Source of the DNA: a virus
DNA length: 20,994 nt
Virus record (IMG/VR): IMGVR_UViG_3300032397_002834
Location: 1 to 20,994 of that record
Reading direction: 5' to 3' (one strand)
Shown: positions 6,386 to 11,547 of the stretch, in pieces
How positions within the stretch are numbered: position 1 is the first letter of the stretch
Layout: each line of letters begins with the position of its first letter
The notes under the pieces: generated by a model
Databases searched by the model: none
Told to the model about the DNA's origin: nothing
Seen by the model: the letters and a program-made list of their open reading frames with translations, nothing else
Translations under genes and position numbers: made by a program

Positions 6386-6844
6386 TTATTCGTTGTCGAA
6401 CAAGTCGGGCTGTCTCTTGTCCGACGCCTTGACCATCTCGCGGGCTCGCGCCACCTCGGTCAGGCAGCGGTCCGCGCATTCGAGCGCCTGGGGTTTCTCA
6501 ATTTCGCCGTCGATGAAGTCGAGCAGCTTCTGAGAGAATTCAGCGAAAATTTTCTGGAGCTTGATAACGTCCTCGGGCCGCATCGCCCGGTTGCGCGGGA
6601 TTTTGATGGTGACGAAGCCCAGGGAGAGGGCGAGCGCCTGCAGGATGCGGTAGTCGCGGGTGAGCTGCATGAGCAGCGCGAGCTGGTGGGGTTTGAAGTA
6701 GGGACGCTTCTCGTCTTCCTCGGCCGGGCTCGGGTTGGCCGCTTTGTAGAAGGCCGAGGTGCTCATGCCGAGGGCCTCGGCGAGCTGCTCGACGGAGAGC
6801 TTCGATTCGCGGACCGTGCGGGCAATAATCTTGGCTAACGTCAT
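6386..6844 (-). CDS. Phage CII-like regulator (Phage_CP76 type)
   Basis: A 152-residue HTH protein. I chose ATG 6844 (MTLAKIIARTVRESKLSVEQ) because AGGAGG lies 8 nt upstream; the longer open frame to 7159 runs antisense to another gene. An HTH lies at about residues 17-38 (VEQLAEALGMSTSAFYKAANP). The following HQLALLMQLTRDYRILQALA block is typical of phage regulatory CII family proteins, which bind DNA as oligomers and control early promoters. The C-terminal half is helical. It is the first gene of the packed leftward operon and probably regulates it. I see no convincing sigma-70 promoter just upstream on this strand. Confidence 0.75.
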   Translation of the reverse strand: MTLAKIIARTVRESKLSVEQLAEALGMSTSAFYKAANPSPAEEDEKRPYFKPHQLALLMQLTRDYRILQALALSLGFVTIKIPRNRAMRPEDVIKLQKIFAEFSQKLLDFIDGEIEKPQALECADRCLTEVARAREMVKASDKRQPDLFDNE

Positions 6845-6912
6845 CGGCAAAACCTCCTGTAATTTGCAGACCGGGCGGGAACCACCTGTGCAGACACAAC
6901 CGAAAATTGCAG

Positions 6913-6942
6913 TTGACGGGCGGGGGCGGGGACGGCTAGAAT
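6913..6942 (+). promoter_or_regulatory. Promoter for the gene at 6949, predicted leaderless
   Basis: TTGACG (6913-6918) and TAGAAT (6937-6942) are separated by 18 bp, five and four or more matches to the sigma-70 boxes. The ATG begins 6 nt after the -10 box, so the transcript should start at or next to the start codon. There is no spaced ribosome binding site. Confidence 0.6.
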
Positions 6943-6948
6943 CGGGGT

Positions 6949-7326
6949 ATGAATCGAGAGGAAGCGATTGTGCAGATCGGCCGCTTTTTTGTCGGGCTGG
7001 CGACCGCCGCGCAGAAGGACCGGGCGAAGACCTTCGTGCTGGCCATGCCGCCGCCGGAGCGCGTCCGGTTTCTGATGGAGGGTAAGCAATTGGCCGCTTC
7101 TCTATTCGCCCGGGTGGTGGGCGACTACATGACCGGTTATGCCGAGCGCATCGAGCCACTTCCGCCCGGCGAGCAGGCGCTCCTCGTCAACTGGCTGGAG
7201 ATCGCATCCGACGAAGAGCTTCTCGATGAGAGCGCCAACGCGATCGGGGCCAGGTTGATTGCCGGCGAGGTCCCGGACCGCACCCGCGTTTTTGCAATTG
7301 TCCTTGATCGGATGATCTTGAGATGA
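6949..7326 (+). CDS. Unknown 125-residue protein facing the early operon
   Basis: This mostly helical protein (MNREEAIVQIGRFFVGLATA...) has high third-position GC in the plus frame, as its neighbours do. No motif was recognised. The sequence alternates charged helices with Pro turns (MPPPERVRFL, EPLPPGEQALL). It is the only plus-strand gene left of the repressor and ends 2 bp from the convergent Ner-like gene, so leftward early transcription from 7529 would cross it antisense. It could be a lysogeny-phase gene with its own promoter. A 76-codon minus-strand ORF (7102-7332) lies opposite its 3' part, with a perfect ribosome binding site, and remains an alternative. Confidence 0.65.
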   Translation: MNREEAIVQIGRFFVGLATAAQKDRAKTFVLAMPPPERVRFLMEGKQLAASLFARVVGDYMTGYAERIEPLPPGEQALLVNWLEIASDEELLDESANAIGARLIAGEVPDRTRVFAIVLDRMILR

Positions 7327-7332
7327 CTTCAT
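7102..7332 (-). CDS. Possible antisense ORF coupled to the Ner-like gene
   Basis: A 76-codon ORF (MKSSQDHPIKDNCKNAGAVR...) starts as ATGA on the stop of the 7329-7529 gene and has AGGAGG 5 nt upstream of its ATG. It lies entirely opposite the 3' half of 6949-7326 with codons aligned to that gene's codons, which is the usual pattern for an antisense shadow. The start signals are as good as any in the operon, so it is recorded at low confidence. Confidence 0.3.
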   Translation of the reverse strand: MKSSQDHPIKDNCKNAGAVRDLAGNQPGPDRVGALIEKLFVGCDLQPVDEERLLAGRKWLDALGITGHVVAHHPGE

Positions 7333-7529
7333 GCGGCCTCCTGATTTAAAAGGCGTTCGACTGATATGCCGGTGAGTTGGCTGATGACGGCGGCGACCTT
7401 GAGAGATGAATGCTGGCCGGAAATGAACTGACTGACGTTCTGGTGTCTGCAGTGGGCGGCCCGGGCAATTTCTTGCTGCGTGATTCCGCGGCGTTTTAGG
7501 GTGGCGAGTAAATAATAACGATCACTCAT
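7329..7529 (-). CDS. Small HTH regulator, Ner/Cro-like
   Basis: A 66-residue protein consisting of one XRE-type HTH: LKRRGITQQEIARAAHCRHQ, then NVSQFISGQHSSLKVAAVIS and a short GISVERLL end. This size and position, divergent from a larger HTH repressor, match Cro or Ner, which repress early and repressor promoters. ATG 7529 follows AAGGAGG by 6 nt. A good leftward promoter lies just upstream. Its transcript can continue into the transposition operon, at the cost of crossing 6949-7326 antisense. Confidence 0.8.
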   Translation of the reverse strand: MSDRYYLLATLKRRGITQQEIARAAHCRHQNVSQFISGQHSSLKVAAVISQLTGISVERLLNQEAA

Positions 7530-7550
7530 GCCGGCCTCCTTGCAAATTCA

Positions 7551-7566
7551 AGCCTAAAGAAAGGCT
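7551..7566. promoter_or_regulatory. Inverted repeat at the leftward promoter start site
   Basis: AGCCT and AGGCT flank six A/G-rich bases. The element covers the -10 box and probable start site of the leftward promoter, so it is a candidate operator for the repressor or the Ner-like protein. Confidence 0.45.
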
Positions 7567-7590
7567 ATCAGGATTGCTTATTGTTGTCAA
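7562..7590 (-). promoter_or_regulatory. Leftward early promoter
   Basis: On the minus strand, a perfect -35 TTGACA (7590-7585), a 17-bp spacer and a -10 TAGCCT (7567-7562) precede the Ner-like gene by about 30 bp. The first 14-bp operator-like repeat lies inside the spacer. Confidence 0.65.
7570..7583 (+). promoter_or_regulatory. Operator-like direct repeat O1
   Basis: AGGATTGCTTATTG differs from the copy at 7601-7614 at one base. It lies in the spacer of the leftward promoter, where a bound regulator would block it. Confidence 0.6.
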
Positions 7591-7612
7591 GAAAAAAAGA
7601 AGGATTACTTAT
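7584..7612 (+). promoter_or_regulatory. Weak rightward repressor promoter
   Basis: TTGTCA (7584-7589), a 17-bp spacer and a poor -10 ACTTAT (7607-7612) would start RNA within a few bases of ATG 7621. The -35 overlaps the leftward -35 back to back. A weak, regulator-dependent and nearly leaderless promoter resembles lambda PRM (established analogy; the function is inferred here). Confidence 0.45.
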
Positions 7613-7614
7613 TG
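7601..7614 (+). promoter_or_regulatory. Operator-like direct repeat O2
   Basis: AGGATTACTTATTG matches O1 at 13 of 14 positions, 31 bp downstream (about three helical turns). It overlaps the -10 of the rightward promoter. Confidence 0.6.
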
Positions 7615-7620
7615 GGCACA

Positions 7621-8028
7621 ATGCAAGACCGTCTCCGATCACTCCGAGGGGATGTTTCGCAGAAGGATTGGGCCGAGAAATTAACCGGCTTCAGCCAGAG
7701 CTACATTTCTCAGGTCGAGAGTGGAGTTGTTAAAAATCCCAGCATCGCCTACTTGATGAAAATTTCCCTGATTACCGAAGTCAATCTTCACTGGCTGCTG
7801 ACCGGCGAGGGCGAGGCCAAGCGGCTGGCGGCGAAGGCCACAAAAAAGATTACCGACCTTGACCGCGCTGAGTTAATATGTTCGTATATCGACGAGATGG
7901 GTTGCGGGTATGAAGCCCGCGAGGTGGTGAAGAACCTGATCCGGCTGGCGGTGAAAGATCACCGGACCCGCGACGAGGTCATCAGATACTTCGAGTTCCT
8001 GGAATTCAAACGGAGGCACGAGCCATGA
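7621..8028 (+). CDS. HTH repressor of the phage switch (CI/c-like)
   Basis: A 135-residue protein. An N-terminal XRE-type HTH (residues 3-60) reads DVSQKDWAEKLTGFSQSYIS, then VESGVVKNPSIAYLMKI, ending in the typical NLHWLLTGEGE. The rest is helical with no peptidase or LexA-like features, so SOS cleavage is not expected. An open frame extends to a TTG at 7612, but ATG 7621 fits the promoter better. No ribosome binding site precedes it, which fits a leaderless mRNA. It is divergent from the Ner-like gene across two operator-like repeats and overlaps the next gene by ATGA. It most likely maintains lysogeny. Confidence 0.8.
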   Translation: MQDRLRSLRGDVSQKDWAEKLTGFSQSYISQVESGVVKNPSIAYLMKISLITEVNLHWLLTGEGEAKRLAAKATKKITDLDRAELICSYIDEMGCGYEAREVVKNLIRLAVKDHRTRDEVIRYFEFLEFKRRHEP

Positions 8029-8195
8029 AGAAATGTCCGTGGTGCGCGAGCGAGATCAATGACGAGGCCATCGTCTGCCCGGTCTGCAAGAAGGACCCGA
8101 ACCTTTCGCGGGAGGACCGCCGCTACCGAATTCTGTGGTTGCTGATCGCGGGCGCGGTCGCCATTTTTGTGGTCTGGTTTGTCAAACAGTTCTAG
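8025..8195 (+). CDS. Zinc-ribbon, single-pass membrane microprotein
   Basis: A 56-residue protein missed by length cut-offs. Residues 4-22 form a zinc ribbon with two CxxC pairs (CPWC and CPVC). A charged linker (KKDPNLSREDRRYR) follows, then one membrane helix (ILWLLIAGAVAIFVVWFV) and a KQF end. The soluble zinc end should face the cytoplasm by the positive-inside rule. It overlaps the repressor stop as ATGA (8025-8028), so it should be made with the repressor in the lysogen. A superinfection-exclusion or membrane-signalling role would fit that expression but is inference. Confidence 0.8.
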   Translation: MKKCPWCASEINDEAIVCPVCKKDPNLSREDRRYRILWLLIAGAVAIFVVWFVKQF

Positions 8196-8223
8196 GCGAA
8201 AAACGCTTCCGACCAGACCAAAC

Positions 8224-8238
8224 TTATCACGGTGGTAA
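8224..8238. promoter_or_regulatory. Imperfect copy of the TTAyCACGGTGGTAA palindrome
   Basis: The core TTATCACGGTGGTAA differs from the copy at 8282-8296 at one base. Similarity outside the core is weak (CCAAAC on the left, TGGTT on the right). Its centre is 58 bp from that of the perfect copy. Confidence 0.55.
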
Positions 8239-8274
8239 ATGGTTCCGGACTAGGTAAAACCCGCCCCCCTCCAG

Positions 8275-8303
8275 GCCAAAGTTACCACGGTGGTAACTTT
8301 GGC
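8275..8303. promoter_or_regulatory. Perfect 29-bp palindrome (operator or terminator-like)
   Basis: The arm GCCAAAGTTACCAC is followed by a single central G and its exact complement. No T-run follows on either strand, so a protein-binding site is more likely than an intrinsic terminator. It sits between the repressor unit and the late operon, where a late regulator could act. Confidence 0.65.
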
Positions 8304-8532
8304 TGGAAGCCGAAAATCATTCAAATCCGTGCTTCTAACCCCCTGATTTAATTCGGGCGACCATCCGGCCGCGCCCGGCCTATTTTCTTCTATCCCATCG
8401 AAATATCACGTCAATACCGCCGAAAACTAATCTTTCTCATTTTATCCCCTGATTCACTCCGCCCGCTCTAGTGTTACCCCCTCCCGCGAAATTATCTGCA
8501 TACTCCCGCGTGCGTGTTTCATACCTCCTGGA

Positions 8533-8567
8533 GTCCCGGAGCGGGCTGGGGCGGCCCGCTCCGGGAC
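8533..8567. repeat. Strong hairpin just upstream of the endolysin gene
   Basis: Perfect 14-bp arms (GTCCCGGAGCGGGC and its complement) flank a 7-base G-rich loop. It ends 22 bp before the chosen endolysin start. It is followed by A residues rather than T residues on the plus strand, so it is not a terminator in the late direction. Confidence 0.75.
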
Positions 8568-8589
8568 AATGAAAAAAACGAGGGAGCCG

Positions 8590-9201
8590 ATGGAAGAAAA
8601 AAAACTGATCGTCATCGACGCCGGGCACGGCGGCCGGGACCCCGGCGCAGTGGCCGACAACGACCCCGGCCCGAAGGTCGACCTGGTCGAAGAAGAAGAC
8701 ATCAACCTCGCCGTCGCGCTGGCCGCGCAACGCGCCCTGGTTACCGCCGGGTTCGACGTGGCCCTCACCCGCTCCGACGATACCCACCCCTCCAACATCC
8801 AGCGCGTCCACCTCTCCAACCGCCTCGGCGCGGTCGCCTACGTGGCCGTTCACTGCAACGCCAGCCTGAACCCGGCCGCCCACGGCTGGGAGGTGCTGTA
8901 CGGCAACGGCTGTCGTGGCGGTCAGGCGCTGGCCGAGCAGCTTGCCAAGGCGCTCGAAATTGAACTGCCCATCTCCGCCCGCCCGCGCGCGGTCTTGAGC
9001 GAGGCCGAGGTCGGCCGCGGAACCAACTGGCGGCTCCGGGTCCTGCACGAAACCCTTTGCGGCGCGGCGCTGATCGAGGCCGGGTTCCTGACCAACCCCG
9101 CGGACCGGGCCTTCCTCATTACCGGCGCCGGCCAGCGCCGGATCGCCGAGGCCATCGCCGAGGGCGTGGCCCTTTACCTCGCTGCCCAGGAGGAAAAATG
9201 A
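8590..9201 (+). CDS. N-acetylmuramoyl-L-alanine amidase (amidase_3), endolysin
   Basis: A 203-residue zinc amidase cleaving the amide bond between MurNAc and the stem peptide. Expected residues are present: H13 in DAGHGG, E36, H88 in VAVHCNAS, and catalytic E163 in ALIEAGFLTNPAD. The protein is only the catalytic domain, with no signal peptide or wall-binding repeat. I chose ATG 8590 because GAGGGAG lies just upstream; an ATG at 8569 directly follows a strong hairpin and has no ribosome binding site. It opens the late operon, as lysis genes do in Mu, though Mu uses a muramidase. It overlaps the next gene by ATGA. Confidence 0.92.
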   Translation: MEEKKLIVIDAGHGGRDPGAVADNDPGPKVDLVEEEDINLAVALAAQRALVTAGFDVALTRSDDTHPSNIQRVHLSNRLGAVAYVAVHCNASLNPAAHGWEVLYGNGCRGGQALAEQLAKALEIELPISARPRAVLSEAEVGRGTNWRLRVLHETLCGAALIEAGFLTNPADRAFLITGAGQRRIAEAIAEGVALYLAAQEEK

Positions 9202-9605
9202 AACTCACTCCCGAGACCGTCAACCTCATCGTCATCCTCATTACCATCCTGCTGCCCGCGCTGGTTCTGGCCGTCATCCAGATTCTGCGGCTGACCCGCT
9301 GGGGCCGGGCGAACAAGACCAATCTCGACCAGGCCGAGGAGCAGGTGCGTTATGCACAAACGATCCTCCAGCACCAGGCCCGCGCGCTGGAAACCGTGGT
9401 CGAGGCGGTGGAGCGGGCGGACGCCAAAGCCGTCACCCTCCCCAAGCCGCCCACGCCTGCCGCCGCCGTCCGCGCGGTGATGACCGAACTGGAGGCCTCC
9501 GCCCAGCCGGAGGAAATGAACGCCTGGCAGAACGCCGTCGCCAAGGTGCGGGCGAAACTCGCCGCCGAGCAGCGTGACGCTGCACCCTCAAAGCCGAGGT
9601 CGTGA
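9198..9605 (+). CDS. Single-pass membrane protein of the lysis cassette (holin or spanin-like candidate)
   Basis: A 135-residue protein with a short N terminus, one strong membrane helix (VNLIVILITILLPALVLAVI, residues 8-30), then a basic stretch and a long coiled-coil helix (AEEQVRYAQTILQHQARALE...). AGGAGG lies 5 nt before ATG 9198, which overlaps the endolysin stop. The topology (N-terminal anchor plus periplasmic or cytoplasmic coiled coil) fits a holin accessory or an inner-membrane spanin, but no family motif decides. The C terminus (EQRDAAPSKPRS) is partly encoded by a palindrome (9569-9583). Confidence 0.7.
   Translation: MKLTPETVNLIVILITILLPALVLAVIQILRLTRWGRANKTNLDQAEEQVRYAQTILQHQARALETVVEAVERADAKAVTLPKPPTPAAAVRAVMTELEASAQPEEMNAWQNAVAKVRAKLAAEQRDAAPSKPRS
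9569..9583. repeat. CGT-G-ACG palindrome, member 2
   Basis: GCAGCGT, G, ACGCTGC, followed by ACCC, 20 bp before the stop of the membrane-protein gene. The 15-bp unit is identical to member 4 at 10290-10304. Confidence 0.8.
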
Positions 9606-9706
9606 TGCACAACGCGGTCGACTGGAACCTCGTCGGCCTGCTCTGGACCTACGCCGCGGCTGCCTTCGTCGCCGGCGTGATGATCTCCCGCCCGAGGCCG
9701 CGATGA
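9605..9706 (+). CDS. 33-residue membrane microprotein
   Basis: ATG 9605 overlaps the previous stop (TGATG), and its TGA overlaps the next start as ATGA. The peptide MHNAVDWNLVGLLWTYAAAA continues to a short basic end (RPRPR). One hydrophobic helix of about 20 residues with a positively charged C terminus resembles very small holins or antiholins, but the family cannot be named. The perfect fit between coupled genes supports it as real. Confidence 0.6.
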   Translation: MHNAVDWNLVGLLWTYAAAAFVAGVMISRPRPR

Positions 9707-9864
9707 AGCACACCCGCGATATCGAGGCGCTCGACCTGGCGGACTCCGCCCTCGCCCGCATCAGCCGGGTCGAGAAAATGATCGACGACTTTCTGGGGCA
9801 ACGTGACGTTGCATCCGAAAAACCCAAACCGCAACTCCGAGTAATTCAAGGAGGCAAATCGTGA
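9703..9864 (+). CDS. Small soluble protein of 53 residues
   Basis: The sequence begins MKHTRDIEALDLADSALARI and ends RVIQGGKS. It is a helical N-terminal half (ISRVEKMIDDFLG) followed by a segment encoded by a palindrome (QRDVAS) and a Lys-rich tail. It starts on ATGA at the previous stop and overlaps the next start (GTGA at 9861). The function is unknown. It may be a partner of the flanking membrane proteins. Confidence 0.6.
   Translation: MKHTRDIEALDLADSALARISRVEKMIDDFLGQRDVASEKPKPQLRVIQGGKS
9798..9812. repeat. CGT-G-ACG palindrome, member 3
   Basis: GCAACGT, G, ACGTTGC, followed by ATCC, read in frame in the 53-residue gene. Its outer arm bases differ from members 2 and 4 but pairing is kept. 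Confidence 0.8.
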
Positions 9865-10289
9865 AGGACCTCACCCCGCTGAGCATCGCCCAGTACTGGA
9901 CCGACAAGGCCGACGACGCGCGCAAGCACGCCGCCGCGGCCCGGAGCGAGAACGCGAAAAAGTTCTGGCTCAACCTGGCCGCGATCAACGACACCCTCGC
10001 CGCCCACACCATCAAGCAGGAGACGGTCGACCGGCTCAACGACATGGCGAAGGAAGGCAGCGACGGCCTCAAGGGCTTCGTGCTCGCCGTCATCCTGGGC
10101 GAGGAAGGCCGGGAAAAAATGGAGGCGCTCGGCGGTTCCTCCCAGATTTCCGAACGCGCGGCCTTCGAGTTCGGCCTCAAGGTGCGTCCGGTCGTGCGCG
10201 ACTGGCTCATCGGCCAGCTCTTCGGCGCCGCCGGCCTGCCCGGCCTCATCAAGGTCCTGCTCGACTGCCTGAAGAAGGCGACGCCGTGA
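9861..10289 (+). CDS. Unknown late protein, 142 residues
   Basis: It starts at GTG 9861 with AAGGAGG 6 nt upstream, overlapping the previous stop. The N-terminal 60 residues are helical and charged (IAQYWTDKADDARKHAAAAR...). The C-terminal 35 residues are hydrophobic and amphipathic (WLIGQLFGAAGLPGLIKVLL), which suggests membrane association. It could belong to the lysis cassette or be an unrelated accessory protein. No known family was recognised. It ends directly at a palindrome (10290). Confidence 0.7.
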   Translation: MKDLTPLSIAQYWTDKADDARKHAAAARSENAKKFWLNLAAINDTLAAHTIKQETVDRLNDMAKEGSDGLKGFVLAVILGEEGREKMEALGGSSQISERAAFEFGLKVRPVVRDWLIGQLFGAAGLPGLIKVLLDCLKKATP

Positions 10290-10332
10290 GCAGCGTGACG
10301 CTGCACCCATTCGGGTGCCGGTCATGACCGGC
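10290..10332. repeat. Three abutting hairpins over a gene start
   Basis: In order: GCAGCGT-G-ACGCTGC (10290-10304, family member 4, immediately after a TGA stop), GCACCC/GGGTGC with an ATTC loop (10303-10318), and the perfect 16-bp palindrome GCCGGTCATGACCGGC (10317-10332), whose centre is the ATG at 10324. Confidence 0.85.
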
Positions 10333-10698
10333 GGCTTCTGGTCGGCGGTCCCGCCCCAGGCCTGGAACTGGGGTCCGGCCTTCATCATTCTGATCGGCAT
10401 CTTCGTTCTGGCCCTGATGGGCGGCCGGGGATTTTCCCGGTTGATAGGCCCGGTGCTGGAGAAGTTCATCAAGGCCCAGGAACGCCAGGCCGATGCGATG
10501 ACGCGGCAGGCGGAGTCGATGAACCACCTGGCGGTTTGCATTGAGGGGCAGGCGGAGAAGACGGCCTTCCAGAACGAGCGGGTGATGGTCAGCCTCGAAT
10601 GCCTGCACAACGAATACAAGGCCTTCCGCGAGGAACTCGGCGACCTGATCGACGAGGTCAGGGTGCTGCACAAAAAAGAGGTATCCGATGGAGCATGA
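10315..10698 (+). CDS. N-anchored coiled-coil late protein (DUF2730-like position)
   Basis: A 127-residue protein with an N-terminal membrane helix (FIILIGIFVLALMGG, about 22-38) and a long helix (LEKFIKAQERQADAMTRQAE... to the end) predicted as coiled coil. Mu-like phages often have such a membrane-anchored coiled-coil protein before the terminase genes (for example DUF2730 proteins). That match is by layout, not by motif. The start is uncertain: GTG 10315 or ATG 10324, both buried in hairpins and without a ribosome binding site. It overlaps the next gene by 11 bp. Confidence 0.7.
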   Translation: MPVMTGGFWSAVPPQAWNWGPAFIILIGIFVLALMGGRGFSRLIGPVLEKFIKAQERQADAMTRQAESMNHLAVCIEGQAEKTAFQNERVMVSLECLHNEYKAFREELGDLIDEVRVLHKKEVSDGA

Positions 10699-11002
10699 TT
10701 CCAAATGGGTGCGGAGGAAAATTCTCCTCGTCCTGCATGCCCGCCACCCGCACTACGTCCGGGACGATGAGCTGCAGGTGCTGCTCCGCGACCAGGGCTG
10801 CACCCTCGACGCGCGCGAGCTGTCGAGCACGCTCACCTTCCTAGAGAACTGGCCGAACTATGGGCGCGGCTACATCCACATGAAGGAGATCCCGGGCAAG
10901 CGGCTGGCGGCGCGCGGCTTCGAGAGCTGCATCACCCCGCTCGGTCTCAACCTGCTCGACCCCACCACCCCCGACACCGACGAGTGCGTGGCGGAGTTTT
11001 AA
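10688..11002 (+). CDS. Winged-helix protein of the Mu-like pre-terminase region
   Basis: A 104-residue protein. The order of helices (RRKILLVLHARHP, DDELQVLLRDQG, ARELSSTLTFLENW), then a short strand (GYIHMKEI) and a late ITPLGLNLLD is that of a winged helix in which a T-x-x-G-x-x-LL motif closes the domain. Similar wHTH proteins (VpaChn25_0724 type) occur at this place in Mu-like phages. GAGG lies 7 nt before ATG 10688. The next gene starts on its stop (TAATG). A DNA-packaging or regulatory role is inferred. Confidence 0.7.
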   Translation: MEHDSKWVRRKILLVLHARHPHYVRDDELQVLLRDQGCTLDARELSSTLTFLENWPNYGRGYIHMKEIPGKRLAARGFESCITPLGLNLLDPTTPDTDECVAEF

Positions 11003-11547
11003 TGCCCAAGCCCCGCCGCAGCCCCGCCGAACGGCGCTCCGCCTGGGAGCGGTACGTCTTGCGCGGCATCGCCCTGGAGGTTATCGCCATCGGCAACCTC
11101 GACGACGAGGGCGGGGGCCACGCGGCGATCCCGCTCGGCACGCTGAAACGCTGGGCGGCCTCGGGTTACGAATCCCCCGACAAGAAATCCTGGCACGAAC
11201 AGCGCGCGGCGATCGCCCGCGACCAGGCCAACATCACCAGCCGGATGTATGCCCTGGCGGGCAAGACCCTCGACCAGGCCATCAAGTCCGGCGACTTCAG
11301 GGACGTGATATCGGCCGTATCGGCCAAGCGCGCGCTCGACGGCAGCGGCGACGCGGAACTCCGCGCGGTGCGGGTCGAGTTGGGGCGGGAAAAATTGAGC
11401 GCCCTCCGGGCGAAGCGCGAGGCCGCCGTCAAGGCGGAGAGCGCGGTCAAGGCCGTCACCGGCCGCAAGGAACTGACCGCCGAACAGCGGCGGATGATCC
11501 GCGACATTTACGGGCTGGCCTCGGACGATGCGGAGGCCTCGGCATGA
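11002..11547 (+). CDS. Terminase small subunit-like protein
   Basis: A 181-residue protein starting MPKPRRSPAERRSAWERYVL at ATG 11002, with GGAG 6 nt upstream. An N-terminal HTH-like region (residues 8-55, with IPLGTLKRWAASGYES) is followed by a long helical part (ITSRMYALAGKTLDQAIKSG...). This layout and its place before the large terminase match Mu gp27/DUF1804-type small subunits, which recognise the packaging site. It overlaps the large subunit gene by ATGA. The assignment is supported mainly by position and overall layout. Confidence 0.75.
   Translation: MPKPRRSPAERRSAWERYVLRGIALEVIAIGNLDDEGGGHAAIPLGTLKRWAASGYESPDKKSWHEQRAAIARDQANITSRMYALAGKTLDQAIKSGDFRDVISAVSAKRALDGSGDAELRAVRVELGREKLSALRAKREAAVKAESAVKAVTGRKELTAEQRRMIRDIYGLASDDAEASA

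Larger units (their letters stand above)
8196..8589. other. Control gap between lysogeny genes and late operon
   Basis: About 390 bp without a credible gene. It holds the two TTAyCACGGTGGTAA palindromes, a small GGCT/AGCC hairpin next to the second, a more A/T-rich pyrimidine-biased stretch (8320-8520) with CCCCTGATT at 8340-8348 and 8446-8454, and a strong hairpin at 8533-8567. No convincing sigma-70 promoter for the late operon is visible. Activator-dependent late promoters, as in Mu, often lack a -35 box, so one could lie here. Confidence 0.6.

Noticed and set aside
5940-6479. N-terminal extension of the Cys-rich protein frame
   Set aside because: It is an out-of-frame reading of the DUF3850 and CII-like genes. 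The TAATG junction at 5939 gives a better start.
6845-7159. N-terminal extension of the CII-like protein
   Set aside because: The ATG at 6844 has an ideal ribosome binding site, and the extension is antisense to the gene at 6949 and lacks conserved sequence.
8533-8567. Hairpin as an intrinsic terminator
   Set aside because: It is followed by A residues on the plus strand, and on the minus strand the T-run lies on the wrong side of the stem.
8437-9048. 203-codon minus-strand frame over the endolysin start
   Set aside because: It is antisense to a clear amidase and has no ribosome binding site or recognisable domain.
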